A stretch of DNA of 64,000 bases from Acaryochloris sp. CCMEE 5410 (GTDB lineage Bacteria > Cyanobacteriota > Cyanobacteriia > Thermosynechococcales > Thermosynechococcaceae): the NCBI RefSeq assembly GCF_000238775.2, contig NZ_AFEJ02000001.1, positions 2,666,001 through 2,730,000 on the forward strand. Direction: 5' to 3'. This document shows positions 19,249-32,565 of this stretch, piece by piece. Made by a program: the position numbers and the translations under genes. Each line of letters begins with the position of its first letter. Position 1 is the first letter of the stretch. Below the pieces are notes generated by a model. It saw only the letters and a list, made by a program, of their open reading frames with translations, was not told the origin of the DNA and did no database searches.

Positions 19249-19553
19249 AAAAAAACTTCATCTAACTTATCTATGATTGATCTTGTCGCGGTTCGTCTAG
19301 CTAAGCTAAGCTTGGAATTAGCTATAAGCTAGCAAAATCAATTGTTTCAAAGTATCACAATGTCAAAAATCACATCAGATAATATCCCAGCATAGAACAA
19401 GTTCCGTAGAGACATCAATATTAAATTGAAAGCTGCAATAATTCTCTGCTTGAAAATAATCATTGTGACTTTACATGACTTAAAACTTTGGTAATAAACC
19501 ACTCAAATTTGCAAAATAATACTTATCTAAACAATAGCTAAGGAATCCTGCCA
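19249..19553. promoter_or_regulatory. Divergent intergenic region with nested inverted repeat
   Basis: AT-rich region holding the promoters of the PhnD-like gene (minus) and the DUF3365 gene (plus). The notable feature is a nested inverted repeat at 19297-19332: CTAGCT ... AGCTAG outside and AGCTAA ... TTAGCT inside, around an 8-nt centre. It is a candidate operator for both genes. Nothing else stands out. Confidence 0.4.
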
Positions 19554-20474
19554 ATGTTCCAAAATCTAAAATTGGGCGTCAAGCTAAATCTCATTTTGCT
19601 TTCGGTTTTCTTAATTATTGTTTTGATTAATGGTTTACTTTTATCCAATGTTTTGCAAAAGAATGCGGAGCAAGAAGTCAAGGACAAAGCATTAGTCCTG
19701 ATTGAGACCATGACGTCTGTTCGGGAATATACCAGTAAACAAGTGAACCAAGGAACCATCCAAAAGCTCTCCCCTGAACTAGAGATAGATGGTCAGTTCA
19801 TCAAAACAAGCGTCCCTGGCTATTCGGCTCGAGAAGTCTTTACTAACCTGCAAAAACGGGATCAGTACAGTGATTTCTTTTATAAAGAAGCAACCTTAAA
19901 CCCCACCTATATCCGCGACAAAGCCGATAGATTTGAGACGGAAATCGTTGAGAGATTCCGTAGTCAGCCGGATTTGCAAGAGCAGGTCGGTTTTCGCAAA
20001 ATTTCAGCCGGAGACTTGTTTTATATTGCCCGACCCTTACAGATTAAAAGTGAGAGTTGTTTAGTCTGCCACAGTACCCCCGATCGAGCCCCTGCGAGCC
20101 AAATTTAAACCTATGGAGATACCGGCGGTTTTGGTTGGGAACTCAATGAGATTGTTGGTGCTCAAATGATTTCCGTGCCGGCCAGTAAGGTATTTGCAGA
20201 AGCTCGACGATTGCAACTGATCGTGATTGGCATTCTAGCCGCTGGATTTATCGTTGCGGCCGTTATTCTCAACCTATTCTTGAAATTCTCAATTATTACG
20301 CCCTTAACCAAAATGTCTAAGTGGTCCAGAGATGTCAGTACAGGGGCATCAGATACCGACTTTGAGCATAAGCCCAATGATGAAATTGGGGTACTCGCAG
20401 CTTCCGTAAACCGCTTAAAGGTCAGCTTGGAAATGGCCATGAATATGCTAAAGCAGAACCCTGAAAATCCTTAA
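19554..20474 (+). pseudogene. DUF3365 (Tll0287-like) c-type haem sensor with HAMP domain, interrupted by in-frame stop
   Basis: One gene broken at TAA 20106-20108. Part 1 (19554-20108): N-terminal TM helix (residues 10-32), then an extracytoplasmic DUF3365 domain with the haem-attachment site SCLVCHS. Part 2 continues in the same frame after the stop as TYGDTGGFGWELNEIVGAQM, a typical rest of the DUF3365 fold, then a TM helix (LIVIGILAAGFIVAAVIL) and a HAMP segment (ITPLTKMSKW ... NDEIGVLAASVNRLK). Total would be 306 aa. Part 1 alone would be a haem protein without output; Part 2 alone lacks a sensor. One base change would restore the frame. Confidence 0.8.
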
Positions 20475-20552
20475 GTCATCCCTTTTGGCATAGCAGGTAA
20501 CTAACGGTAAGTTTGATTGATAGCATAGTCAGTCAACCGATCTTCACTGAAT

Positions 20553-23249
20553 CTAGAAAAAGTCTTTCGCTTTCTGGACCGCAAGGGTGAGAGCAAAAAT
20601 AGCAAAGATAAAGATGCCAAAGATCCCTAAATGTTGATTGACATTGACTTTGAACGTATTGCTAAATTGCTCATTAATGCCATTGATCAAGCCTTCAGCG
20701 GCACTAATGGCTCCATTACGTTTTAGGCTCCACTCCGTTAGGTCTTCTCGATACTTTTTAAAATCTTTATTGAATTTATCTAAGGCCTCTGGAGACTGAG
20801 CATCAGCCCCTGTGGGTTGTTTAGGCTGTTCGGGCTCCGGTTGATCAACAATCGGGTCATATTCTTGCTCGATGCCGGGAAACTCGCATTTTTTAAAAAC
20901 GCTCTCTCCCATGCAATCACAGCTTTTTTTCCGATCCGCTTCGATTTCATCATATTCTTTGACCTTGCCGGAGGTCACATCTTGCCAGCAAGGATCCTCT
21001 GCTACATCAATACCGGCTTCCGACAGCGTGGAGAGGGCTTCAAACGGCCACTTCGTCAGGGATAACTGGTTGAGCACCTTTCCTGGCGGACCAAACGTCT
21101 CAATAGGCAAAACACCACCCCCAAAGATAATTTGAGGAATCAGAAAAACCAACACCAGAATAGGAGCCACACTCTGATTGGGAGCCGCCGCCGATCCTAA
21201 AAGGCCCAGCAGCATCCCCGCAATCACCGACAGGGTAATGGTTAGATACATTCCCAGGAGAATACCGGGTTCACTCGGTAAGTCCTTGACCGCAATGATT
21301 TTAAACAGCAAGAAAACACCGCCCTGGTAGAGAGCTAGCAAAACACTTACCCATACCTTGGAAAAGACATAGGGCGCAATCTGTAAGCCAATAATTCTTT
21401 CTCGACGATAAATATCGACTTCTTTGACAATTTCGCGCATCGTCGGTAGCGCACCCACCATCACAGCAAACAGAATAGTGGTAAATAGCATGGTTAACGC
21501 CAAACTAGCATCACCATCTTTCGTACTAAATAGGGGCTGACTCCAGGTCACCAGATCTAGCATTCCTAAGATTGGTGCAACGGCCAGCATCAGCAAAAGG
21601 CTAACGCGATCGCGCATTAGAATCGCAATATTCCGCTTCGATAAAATGAGAAATTGCTTCCAACTCGAAATAGTTTTGACCTGAGCGCCTGGCAATTGCT
21701 GCTTCAGGCGTTTCGCCCCTCGTTGAGTTCCTGATGCCCCTAAGGATTGTTGGCGTTGCGCCACATATTTTTGATATAGGGGCGATTGCTGATACCGCTG
21801 TTGCCATTCCTGCGGGGATAATTCATGTTCAACCTTGCTGTAAATTTGGTTGAACTTTTCTACGCCAAAGTAGCCAGGCGCTTCTTTCGGCGGACCATAG
21901 TAGGCTAAATAGCCGCCTCGGGCCATAAACACCACCTGATCACACATCGTCACATTGTCGGTGGCATGGGTGATCAGCAAAATGGTGCGGCCTTGATCCG
22001 CTAGCTCCCGCAATAGCTGCATCAGTTCAGCTTCGGTACCCGGATCGAGACCTGACGTGGCTTCGTCTAAATAAAATAGACTAGGCTTAGTCAGGAGTTC
22101 CACCCCAATGGACACCCGCTTAATTTGGCCTCCACTGAGAGACTTGATGGGGACAGAGCGCCGATGTTCCAGTCCTAAGTCTTTAAGGACTTCACTCACC
22201 CGCATTTTCCGTTCTGCCCGAGTTGTATCATTGGGCATGCGCAATTGAGCCGCAAAGTCCAATGCTTGTTCAACGGTTAACTCCATATGGACAATGTCCC
22301 GCTGGGGAACATAGCCAATTTGATTGCGATAGGCATTGAAATTACGGTATAAATCCGTGCCATTAACCAGCACATTGCCACTCGTCGCCGGCCGGAACCC
22401 ATTTAAAGCATCTAGCAGGGTTGATTTACCTCCACCACTGACCCCAGCAATTACCACAAATTCCCGTGCCTGAATCGATAAGGAGATATCTTGGAGCAGG
22501 TTGAGGTCCTTATTGATTTGCTTATTTAGACCAATGGCATCAATCCGCAGATTACCCTCTTCATTGCTATGGAGTAGGGTCTCATTTAGATTAAAGACCA
22601 GATTAGTCGGACCCACGCGAATCGAATCCCCTACGCGAAGAGGGTGATGGCCAACAATTTGCTTACCATTTAGAAAGGTACCATTGGTGGAGTTGAGGTC
22701 GAGAACAATATAAGATCCGTCTTGCTTTTTGATTTGGGCATGGAACCGGGAGACCGACGGATGGTTGATCTCCATGTCGTTGAGGGGATCACGACCTAAG
22801 GTGAAGGTATCACGCCCTTTTAGGTCTAAATGTCGAGATTGCGTGGGAGGAGATCCCACGCCAGCTTCAGGCACACCTGAAATCGTCGTTTTCTGTGCTG
22901 AGACAGGGACAGGAGCCTGGGCAGGAATCGGAGCAGGTGCTGCGATCGCAAGAATGATTTCATAGTTGCCAATCCGAACTTGATCACCCGGCACCAGGGA
23001 TCGAGGGGTATGAGGAGCTAGCTGAATACCATTAACGTAGGTACCATCAGAGCTATTAAGATCCGTGACGACATAAGCATTGCCAGAATATTTAAATTGG
23101 GCGTGATGCCTTGAAACTGACAAATCATCACTTAAAACAAGCTGATTATCTGGAGAGCGACCTAAATTGACTTCAGTTTGCGTCAGCGGAAATTCTCTAA
23201 CGAGAGCTTGGTCTTTGCGGATATCAAGTTTGGTAGCAGGATTAGGCAT
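20553..23249 (-). CDS. ABCG-type exporter with two N-terminal FHA domains
   Basis: A half-transporter of 898 aa. Two FHA domains (about residues 10-80 and 140-205) show GRS...SRHHAQF and GRD...SRFHAQI and the NSSDGTYVNG / NSTNGTFLNG ends; they bind phosphothreonine. Next comes an ABCG ATPase with Walker A GVSGGGKST near 268 and signature LSGGQIKRVSIG near 380. The C-terminal part (about 530-898) is an ABC-2 membrane domain with six helices and a long acidic, Cys-containing loop. The ORF could begin at TTG 23288, but ATG 23249 is the likelier start. The Ser/Thr kinase gene lies just upstream on the same strand, suggesting phosphorylation-controlled export. Confidence 0.87.
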   Translation of the reverse strand: MPNPATKLDIRKDQALVREFPLTQTEVNLGRSPDNQLVLSDDLSVSRHHAQFKYSGNAYVVTDLNSSDGTYVNGIQLAPHTPRSLVPGDQVRIGNYEIILAIAAPAPIPAQAPVPVSAQKTTISGVPEAGVGSPPTQSRHLDLKGRDTFTLGRDPLNDMEINHPSVSRFHAQIKKQDGSYIVLDLNSTNGTFLNGKQIVGHHPLRVGDSIRVGPTNLVFNLNETLLHSNEEGNLRIDAIGLNKQINKDLNLLQDISLSIQAREFVVIAGVSGGGKSTLLDALNGFRPATSGNVLVNGTDLYRNFNAYRNQIGYVPQRDIVHMELTVEQALDFAAQLRMPNDTTRAERKMRVSEVLKDLGLEHRRSVPIKSLSGGQIKRVSIGVELLTKPSLFYLDEATSGLDPGTEAELMQLLRELADQGRTILLITHATDNVTMCDQVVFMARGGYLAYYGPPKEAPGYFGVEKFNQIYSKVEHELSPQEWQQRYQQSPLYQKYVAQRQQSLGASGTQRGAKRLKQQLPGAQVKTISSWKQFLILSKRNIAILMRDRVSLLLMLAVAPILGMLDLVTWSQPLFSTKDGDASLALTMLFTTILFAVMVGALPTMREIVKEVDIYRRERIIGLQIAPYVFSKVWVSVLLALYQGGVFLLFKIIAVKDLPSEPGILLGMYLTITLSVIAGMLLGLLGSAAAPNQSVAPILVLVFLIPQIIFGGGVLPIETFGPPGKVLNQLSLTKWPFEALSTLSEAGIDVAEDPCWQDVTSGKVKEYDEIEADRKKSCDCMGESVFKKCEFPGIEQEYDPIVDQPEPEQPKQPTGADAQSPEALDKFNKDFKKYREDLTEWSLKRNGAISAAEGLINGINEQFSNTFKVNVNQHLGIFGIFIFAIFALTLAVQKAKDFF

Positions 23250-23413
23250 TGTCAGAGTCGAGACAGCATAAATGAAATGGGCTGGCAATGGGTCAATTGT
23301 GGGCGAGGGGACTGGGACTACGCATCAGGTTCCCTTTCGATCACATTCGAACATTGATCAATATTAATCCCATTAAAGTTCGAATCCTTCAAGATGGATT
23401 TATTCCGCAACAC

Positions 23414-24745
23414 TCAGGAGCGTAATCTTTGCCGAAATTCGGTCGCTTGCTCTGCAACTGGAATTTGCTGCGACAGCAATTTGACTAGCTCTTGTTCAGT
23501 CACACCAGGATACTGGGTCAAGGTGCGCTGATAAACAATCGCTGAGATGGGGCCAATAAACTCTGCCAAAATATTCTGGCACTTTTGTCCAAATTCTGGC
23601 CGAATAACCGGTTGTGAACTCGGAACAATGGGTACTGTTGCTGACTCTGGTGCAGATGATACTGGACCTGTGGAAGAAGGCGTAGGAGGTGGCTCAATAG
23701 GCTGGCTTGTCGGCTGAGCAAAGGAAGCAGGGCCAGCTGGCTGACTCGTAGACTGCCCACTAGCAGGAATACTTGAGCCAGATGAATTAGGCTGAACAGA
23801 ATTGACCGCCTGAGTGGGTTCCATCCCCATCGTTGAGTTTAAAACGGAAGCAGGAATCGATTGGCCGCTACTTTCCAACACAACAAGCTGCTGCAGGACA
23901 ACCTCAGCATTTGCGGGACGCTGACTCGCCACTGGCGCCATTAACCAATCTAAAAGATTGGCAAATCGTGGGGAAATGTTGATAGCTGTCGAGCGCCACT
24001 CAAACTTATCCGTACTCCCATCATAAAATTGACTGAGTTCTTTACCCGTCACCAAATAGACAAAGGTTCGACCTAGCGCAAAAAAGTCAGACTGGGGAAC
24101 CGCCTGCCCATGAATTTGCTCGCGGGGGGTATAAAAAGAGGAGACCACCCGGGTTCCCCCTTGTTGAGTATTGGTCACATTCGTCACGGATCGAGCTGTA
24201 CCAAAGTCAACCAAACAGATGTTGCCATTGGCTTTCAGCATAATATTAGAGGGCTTAATGTCCCGATGCAGCACCTGCTGTTGATGGACAACCTGAAGAA
24301 TTTTTAGGACTTGTTTCAGCCATTGGACCGCCAGTTTTTCATCAATGGGATGTCCCCGTTGTCGTAAATAATCTTGTAAGTCCAACCCCACGATTTTTTC
24401 CATAACCAGGCAATGGAGGGGCTCTTTCCAATTGCGAGGATAAAATGTGAAGTAAGAGTTGGGCTCAACTTTAGGAATACCAGGATGATTGAGTTGGCTT
24501 AGTAAATTAGCCTCACGCTGAAACAACTCGACATGCTTGGGATAATTGTCAGTCAGTATTTTGAGGATCTTAGGGCTACTCTCTAAATCACTCACTTCAT
24601 AGGTTTTGCCAAATCCGCCTTGACCTCGTAGACTAATGACTCGATAACGTCCTTCTAGCAACAGTTCTGAACCACAACTCGCACAGAACAGATGGTCATC
24701 TGAGCTTTGTGGATCGGCACAACTAGGATTGATGCAGAGACTCAT
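23414..24745 (-). CDS. Serine/threonine protein kinase with N-terminal zinc ribbon
   Basis: A 443-aa Hanks-type kinase. The N-terminus has four cysteines (C4, C9, C21, C24), a probable zinc ribbon typical of one cyanobacterial kinase group. The kinase domain covers about residues 32-290: G-loop GQGGFGKTYEV, catalytic HRDIKPSNIM, and LVDFGTARS in the DFG place. A Pro/Ser/Gln-rich linker follows, then a C-terminal helical tail of about 75 residues (FGQKCQNILAEFIGPISAIVY). No membrane segment. It is upstream of the FHA-ABC exporter on the same strand; FHA domains are phosphothreonine readers, so the pair is a likely functional unit. Confidence 0.9.
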   Translation of the reverse strand: MSLCINPSCADPQSSDDHLFCASCGSELLLEGRYRVISLRGQGGFGKTYEVSDLESSPKILKILTDNYPKHVELFQREANLLSQLNHPGIPKVEPNSYFTFYPRNWKEPLHCLVMEKIVGLDLQDYLRQRGHPIDEKLAVQWLKQVLKILQVVHQQQVLHRDIKPSNIMLKANGNICLVDFGTARSVTNVTNTQQGGTRVVSSFYTPREQIHGQAVPQSDFFALGRTFVYLVTGKELSQFYDGSTDKFEWRSTAINISPRFANLLDWLMAPVASQRPANAEVVLQQLVVLESSGQSIPASVLNSTMGMEPTQAVNSVQPNSSGSSIPASGQSTSQPAGPASFAQPTSQPIEPPPTPSSTGPVSSAPESATVPIVPSSQPVIRPEFGQKCQNILAEFIGPISAIVYQRTLTQYPGVTEQELVKLLSQQIPVAEQATEFRQRLRS

Positions 24746-25711
24746 GCGAGGGTAATTAACCGAATGGGAGTAAAACAGCAGCGGTCAGACTGAAGGATTT
24801 CAGTCATGATTTGCGACGGTGTCAGGATAGTATTTTGCCCAGTCGTAGGCAGTAGGACTTTAGGGTGAGGCCCATGCTATGTAGGTTCAGTGCCTTCATC
24901 TATAGAGGTATAACACCAAGGTAAACCCCTGAGGAATCACGTTTAGAAGACAGGTTGCCTCATCAACGATTTCTTTACCCCCTATAGAAATATCAACAGA
25001 TTTCAAGATCTTTATGCAAGGTCAAGAAAACATACTTGAAGGTTACCCACATTCACAACATTTACTTGCGGCGAATGGGGTCGGAACGAAAATATGACAC
25101 CGCAACTTTCTAGTTTTAGTTTATGAGGCCAAGGACGCCACGAAAATGATCTCCGTCATCCCTACATCTTTCTTATGATCAATAGTGGCTTGTGATCTAG
25201 CGCAAGATTATATCGTGTCAGGATTCTACTGATATCTTATGGGTCTTGAGTCTGGAACTAGCGTCTTTCAGTCACGCAACACCCTGACCGAAAACACTTT
25301 AAAGTGCTTATGCAGAGAAAACTAGCTTTCTAGAATATTTAGTAAGCGAATAGTTATAGTTTCTTATCCTTGCTTCAAACAATCTAGATCAGACATATAA
25401 GTCGCGATTTCACCTTGGCCAATGAAATTATGTTGATGCTGGAGAAATCAGACAGATCTCTAAATCTTCTGATTCAATCCTCACAACACCATAAAGCAAT
25501 GATTTGAAACAATTCTCGCTCTGAGAAAGAGGACATACGGTGGGCTTCTGTCTTAAAACTTAACACCCGATTTTGTCTCGTCACTAAGGTCACTCGCTGG
25601 GGAGAAACGGTATCGTTTAGCCCAGTATGTTCTTAATGACAGCGATTAAAATATATCTCTGGACGATTCTTTCAACGATATACTTGCAGTCTGACCCTCA
25701 AATTCAAATGA
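24746..25711. other. Gene-free stretch of about 970 bp
   Basis: Between the kinase (minus) and the CNNM-like gene (plus), so it holds divergent promoters. I found no ORF with gene-like composition, no tRNA and no clear transposon end. A small repeat CTGAA-GGAT-TTCAG occurs near 24799. Eroded genes cannot be excluded. Confidence 0.5.
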
Positions 25712-28515
<2,804 letters not shown>

Positions 28516-28655
28516 AATGAGTCCATAGGATATATGCGTCTAACGTCCAGTATTGCACTCTGTCATCCCCCATTTAGGAGCCCCCTAACCTATCGATCCG
28601 AGGAGATTCCAAAGAACCGTTAGAATCAGAGGGAGATCAGTTCAGGGCCACATCT

Positions 28656-30563
28656 ATGACGTCCCCTCAGGCAGTTGAATTTTTGGATGAGTTTGAAGTC
28701 ATTGTCGTCGGGGCAGGCCATGCTGGGTGTGAAGCCGCGTTAGCCTCTGCTCGGATGGGCTGCAGCACCCTACTACTCACCCTCAATCTCGACAAAATTG
28801 CTTGGCAACCCTGCAATCCAGCCGTGGGAGCCCCCGCCAAATCTCAGCTCACCCATGAAGTCGATGCCCTGGGCGGCGAAATTGGCAAAATGGCAGATCG
28901 CACCTATTTGCAAAAGCGTCTGCTCAACCATTCCCGTGGTCCTGCCGTTTGGGCCTTGCGCGCCCAGACCGACAAGCGCGAATATGCGGCAGTGATGAAA
29001 ACCATCGTCGAAAACCAGGGCAATCTGACCGTGCGGGAAGGTATGGTCACGGATTTAGTCCTGGGAGACAATGATGAGGTCGTTGGCGTCCAGACCTACT
29101 TTGGCGTCGCCTTTCGCTGCCAGGCTGTTATTCTGACCACAGGCACCTTTTTAGGGGGACGGATTTGGGTGGGAGATAAGTCCATGCCCGCTGGACGAGC
29201 CGGAGAGTTTGCGGCGGAGGGGCTGACTGAAACCCTCAATCAATTGGGGTTTGAAACGGGACGATTGAAAACAGGCACACCTGCCCGCGTCGACAAGCGG
29301 TCTGTGGACTTTAGTGTGATGGAACCTCAGCCTCCGGATCAGCAGGTGCGTTGGTTTAGTTTCGATCCTGCGGTTTGGATTGAGCGGGAGCAGATGAACT
29401 GCTATATCACCCGCACCACCCCGGAAACCCATCAGCTCATTCAAGACAATTTACATCTATCCCCCGTCTATGGCGGCTGGGTGGATGCCAAAGGCCCCCG
29501 CTACTGTCCCAGCATTGAAGACAAAATCGTGCGGTTTGCCGATAAGGCTAGCCATCAGATTTTTATTGAGCCAGAAGGCCGCGATATTCCTGAACTCTAT
29601 ATTCAGGGATTCTCAACAGGTCTACCGGAGGCATTGCAGTTACGGATGTTGCGATCTCTGCCTGGTCTCGAACACTGTGCTATGCTCCGCCCGGCCTACG
29701 CCGTGGAATATGACTATCTACCTGCAACCCAGTGTTATCCCACCCTAATGACCAAACGGATCGAGGGTCTCTTCTGTGCAGGACAAATTAATGGCACCAC
29801 CGGCTATGAAGAAGCGGCGGCTCAGGGGATTGTTGCCGGTATCAATGCTGCCTGCAGGGTGAACCAGCAGGAAATGCTCATTTTCCCTCGAGCGGAAAGC
29901 TATATTGGTACGCTCATCGACGACCTTTGCACAAAAGACCTACGAGAGCCCTATCGGATGTTGACCGGGCGATCTGAGTATCGATTGTTGTTGCGATCGG
30001 ACAATGCCGATCAGCGATTGACCCCCTTAGGGCGCGAGGTCGGTCTCATTGATGATCGACGCTGGCACTTATTTACCCGTAAACAAGCCACCATTACCGC
30101 TGAGAAAGAACGACTTCATGCCACCCGGCTAAAAGAGCGAGATCCCGCCGCCCAAGCTATCGTCCAAGCAACAGGGGAAAAAATTAAAGGGTCGATCACC
30201 TTATCTGATCTGCTGCGTCGGCCCAAGTTCCATTACTGCGACCTTCAGCAACACGGTTTAGGCATCGAGACCCTGGAACGCTCTGAACGGGAAAGCGTGG
30301 AAATTGAGATTAAATATGCGGGGTATATCCAGCGCCAACAGCGCCAGATTGAGCAGGTTAGTCGGCAAGAACAGCGAAAGTTACCTGAAAACATAGATTA
30401 CGCCAGCATTGAGACCCTATCCATGGAAGCCCGGGAGAAATTAGCGAAAGTGCGGCCCCTGACGGTGGGACAGGCATCTCGAATTGGTGGTGTCAATCCT
30501 TCAGATATCAATGCTTTGCTGTTTTATCTCGAAACATTAGCTCGATTGTCCCCAGTCAGCTAA
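28656..30563 (+). CDS. mnmG: tRNA uridine-5-carboxymethylaminomethyl modification enzyme MnmG (GidA)
   Basis: FAD-dependent enzyme that, with MnmE, modifies the wobble uridine of several tRNAs. The 635-aa protein has the FAD motif [20 protein letters not shown] near residue 15, the GidA signatures [15 protein letters not shown] near 276 and [21 protein letters not shown] near 370, and the C-terminal helical domain. Length is standard. A tRNA-Pro gene lies 46 bp downstream on the same strand. Confidence 0.97.
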   Translation: MTSPQAVEFLDEFEVIVVGAGHAGCEAALASARMGCSTLLLTLNLDKIAWQPCNPAVGAPAKSQLTHEVDALGGEIGKMADRTYLQKRLLNHSRGPAVWALRAQTDKREYAAVMKTIVENQGNLTVREGMVTDLVLGDNDEVVGVQTYFGVAFRCQAVILTTGTFLGGRIWVGDKSMPAGRAGEFAAEGLTETLNQLGFETGRLKTGTPARVDKRSVDFSVMEPQPPDQQVRWFSFDPAVWIEREQMNCYITRTTPETHQLIQDNLHLSPVYGGWVDAKGPRYCPSIEDKIVRFADKASHQIFIEPEGRDIPELYIQGFSTGLPEALQLRMLRSLPGLEHCAMLRPAYAVEYDYLPATQCYPTLMTKRIEGLFCAGQINGTTGYEEAAAQGIVAGINAACRVNQQEMLIFPRAESYIGTLIDDLCTKDLREPYRMLTGRSEYRLLLRSDNADQRLTPLGREVGLIDDRRWHLFTRKQATITAEKERLHATRLKERDPAAQAIVQATGEKIKGSITLSDLLRRPKFHYCDLQQHGLGIETLERSERESVEIEIKYAGYIQRQQRQIEQVSRQEQRKLPENIDYASIETLSMEAREKLAKVRPLTVGQASRIGGVNPSDINALLFYLETLARLSPVS

Positions 30564-30609
30564 ACGCCTGTGATACGATGTTAAAGTCTTGTTGGCTAAT
30601 AGCCAGCAA

Positions 30610-30683
30610 CGGGATGTAGCGCAGCTTGGTAGCGCGCCTGCTTTGGGAGCAGGATGTCGCAGGTTCGAATCCTGTCATCCCGA
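30610..30683 (+). tRNA. tRNA-Pro (anticodon TGG)
   Basis: 74-nt cloverleaf: acceptor CGGGATG/CATCCCG, D-arm GCGC...GCGC, anticodon stem CCTGC/GCAGG around loop TTTGGGA, T-arm CAGGTTCGAATCCTG, discriminator A. CCA is not encoded. In contrast to the tRNA-like RNAs at 52 kb, this one has an ordinary 7-nt anticodon loop. Confidence 0.97.
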
Positions 30684-31016
30684 TTTAATCTTGAGAGCTA
30701 ACGCAAAAAAGTCACTGATAGTGAGGGTGATCACCGCAACTCTGAACTATCATGACTTTACTAGTTAATGTGATGAAAAAAGCCGATCTAGGCTGTCATC
30801 CGACCTACCGCCTGAGCACAAATTCTTTAGGAGTCTACATTGCCACAAGCATCAGCAATATAGATTAATCTATGCTGTCAGTTAACGCTTCTGGGTATCC
30901 ATAGATCTTCCCAAAACTGAGTCTGGTTACCCCTGCGATCTGGAACTGTTTTTAGTGTACAAATCAGTAATAAATGTGATTCATACTCATTAACTGGCTC
31001 TCCCCAATCATCTCAT
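30684..31016. other. Intergenic region before the polysaccharide locus
   Basis: AT-rich 333-bp region between tRNA-Pro and the MBOAT gene. It presumably carries the promoter of the polysaccharide locus. I see no gene, and no strong hairpin or repeat. Confidence 0.5.
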
Positions 31017-32480
31017 ATGACATTTACGACCTTAACTTTCGTAGTATTTTTACTACTGACCTTCACCAGTTACTGGAAATTAGGAAAAAGGTCATTACAA
31101 AATATTTTTCTGGTTGTTATTAGCTACATTTTTTATGGCTGGTGGGATTACCGCTTTTGCTTTTTGTTACTAGCCTCTAGTTCTGTCGATTATTGGATCG
31201 GCTTATACCTCGCTCGATCAGACGCAGACAGAACTCGAAAATTTTTATTATTCAGCAGCCTATGTATCAACTTAGGGTTACTAGGGTTCTTCAAATACTG
31301 GAATTTTTTCTCCCAGAGCTTGGTCGATACCCTATCCCTAGTGGGCTGGAAGTTAGACTATGTTGCCCTGAATGTTATTTTGCCCGTTGGCATTAGCTTC
31401 TATACCTTCCAAACCCTGAGTTACACCATCGATATATATCAGCGCCAACTACAACCTACAAAAAACTACATAGACTACCTAGCCTACGTTTCCTTTTTTC
31501 CTCAACTCGTTGCTGGCCCAATCGAGCGGGCACCTCACCTACTCCCGCAGTTTCTCAACTCAAGACAATTTAACTATGAGTTAGCCGTGGATGGATGCCG
31601 CCAGATCCTCTGGGGGCTAGCCAAGAAAATGTTGGTTGCGGACAACCTAGCAGCTATCGTCGATCAGGCCTTTGGACAACCCAGTGAATATCCTGGCCCT
31701 CAGCTCGTCTTTGCAACCATTGCCTTTGCATTCCAAATTTACTGTGATTTTTCCGCCTACTCTGATATTGCCATTGGCACCGCCAGACTCTTTGGGTTTG
31801 ACTTGATGAGAAATTTCGCTTACCCCTATTTCTCCCAGTCGATGGCTGAATTTTGGCGACGATGGCATATTTCCTTCTCTTCGTGGTTAAGAGACTATGT
31901 CTATATTCCCCTAGGTGGTAGTCGGGTCCCGTCATTCCGCAGAATCATCAACGTGATGTTGACCTTCTTAATCAGTGGTTTATGGCATGGTGCAGCCTGG
32001 AATTTTGTGATCTGGGGCGGCATTCATGGTGGCGTCGTTCTCGCCGAAAAACTTTGGATCCCTGCTCAAACCCTCAAAGCAACAGATACCCCCTGTGGAG
32101 AGGGGTTATTCCCCAAGTTGAGTACTGTGTTCAGAGTGCTGATTACCTTCTCCCTCACCTGTCTATCTTGGATATTTTTTCGGGCCAAAACGATTCAAGA
32201 TGCGGGCTTTATGGTCCAGAAGATATTTATGGATGCCCTCCGCCCTTCCGCCTATAAATCCTTCGGAACCATTGTTGCTGATTGTCCCATTGGTAAATGG
32301 ATTGTTGTGGTTTTAGCCTGTTTAGTTCTCATTGAGTGGCTACAGCGAAAGTATGCCCATCCCTTGGTATTGAAGAAGTTACCGCAAAGTATCAGATGGT
32401 CAGCCTATACCCTATTACTGTGGATCACCTTGGCATACGGAACCTGGAGTACTGGACAATTTGTATATTTTCAGTTTTAA
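31017..32480 (+). CDS. MBOAT family O-acyltransferase (AlgI-like)
   Basis: A 487-aa polytopic membrane protein. MBOAT enzymes transfer acyl groups to glycans; AlgI-type members feed acetyl groups across the membrane for exopolysaccharide O-acetylation. Family hallmarks: VGISFYTFQTLSYTIDIY near 120, AEFWRRWHISFSSWLRDYVYIPLGGSR near 280, and the conserved histidine in LISGLWHGAAWNF near 322. The two following genes encode SGNH/SASA-type proteins, which resembles acetylation modules such as algIJ-F or patAB. First gene of the surface-polysaccharide locus. Confidence 0.92.
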   Translation: MTFTTLTFVVFLLLTFTSYWKLGKRSLQNIFLVVISYIFYGWWDYRFCFLLLASSSVDYWIGLYLARSDADRTRKFLLFSSLCINLGLLGFFKYWNFFSQSLVDTLSLVGWKLDYVALNVILPVGISFYTFQTLSYTIDIYQRQLQPTKNYIDYLAYVSFFPQLVAGPIERAPHLLPQFLNSRQFNYELAVDGCRQILWGLAKKMLVADNLAAIVDQAFGQPSEYPGPQLVFATIAFAFQIYCDFSAYSDIAIGTARLFGFDLMRNFAYPYFSQSMAEFWRRWHISFSSWLRDYVYIPLGGSRVPSFRRIINVMLTFLISGLWHGAAWNFVIWGGIHGGVVLAEKLWIPAQTLKATDTPCGEGLFPKLSTVFRVLITFSLTCLSWIFFRAKTIQDAGFMVQKIFMDALRPSAYKSFGTIVADCPIGKWIVVVLACLVLIEWLQRKYAHPLVLKKLPQSIRWSAYTLLLWITLAYGTWSTGQFVYFQF

Positions 32481-32565
32481 GCTCTCATAATGAATGACTT
32501 TCAAGCCAGATTGATGTTAGGGCACCCCTAGCCTGTCTTAATAAATTGATTTAAGTGTTCTCTGA

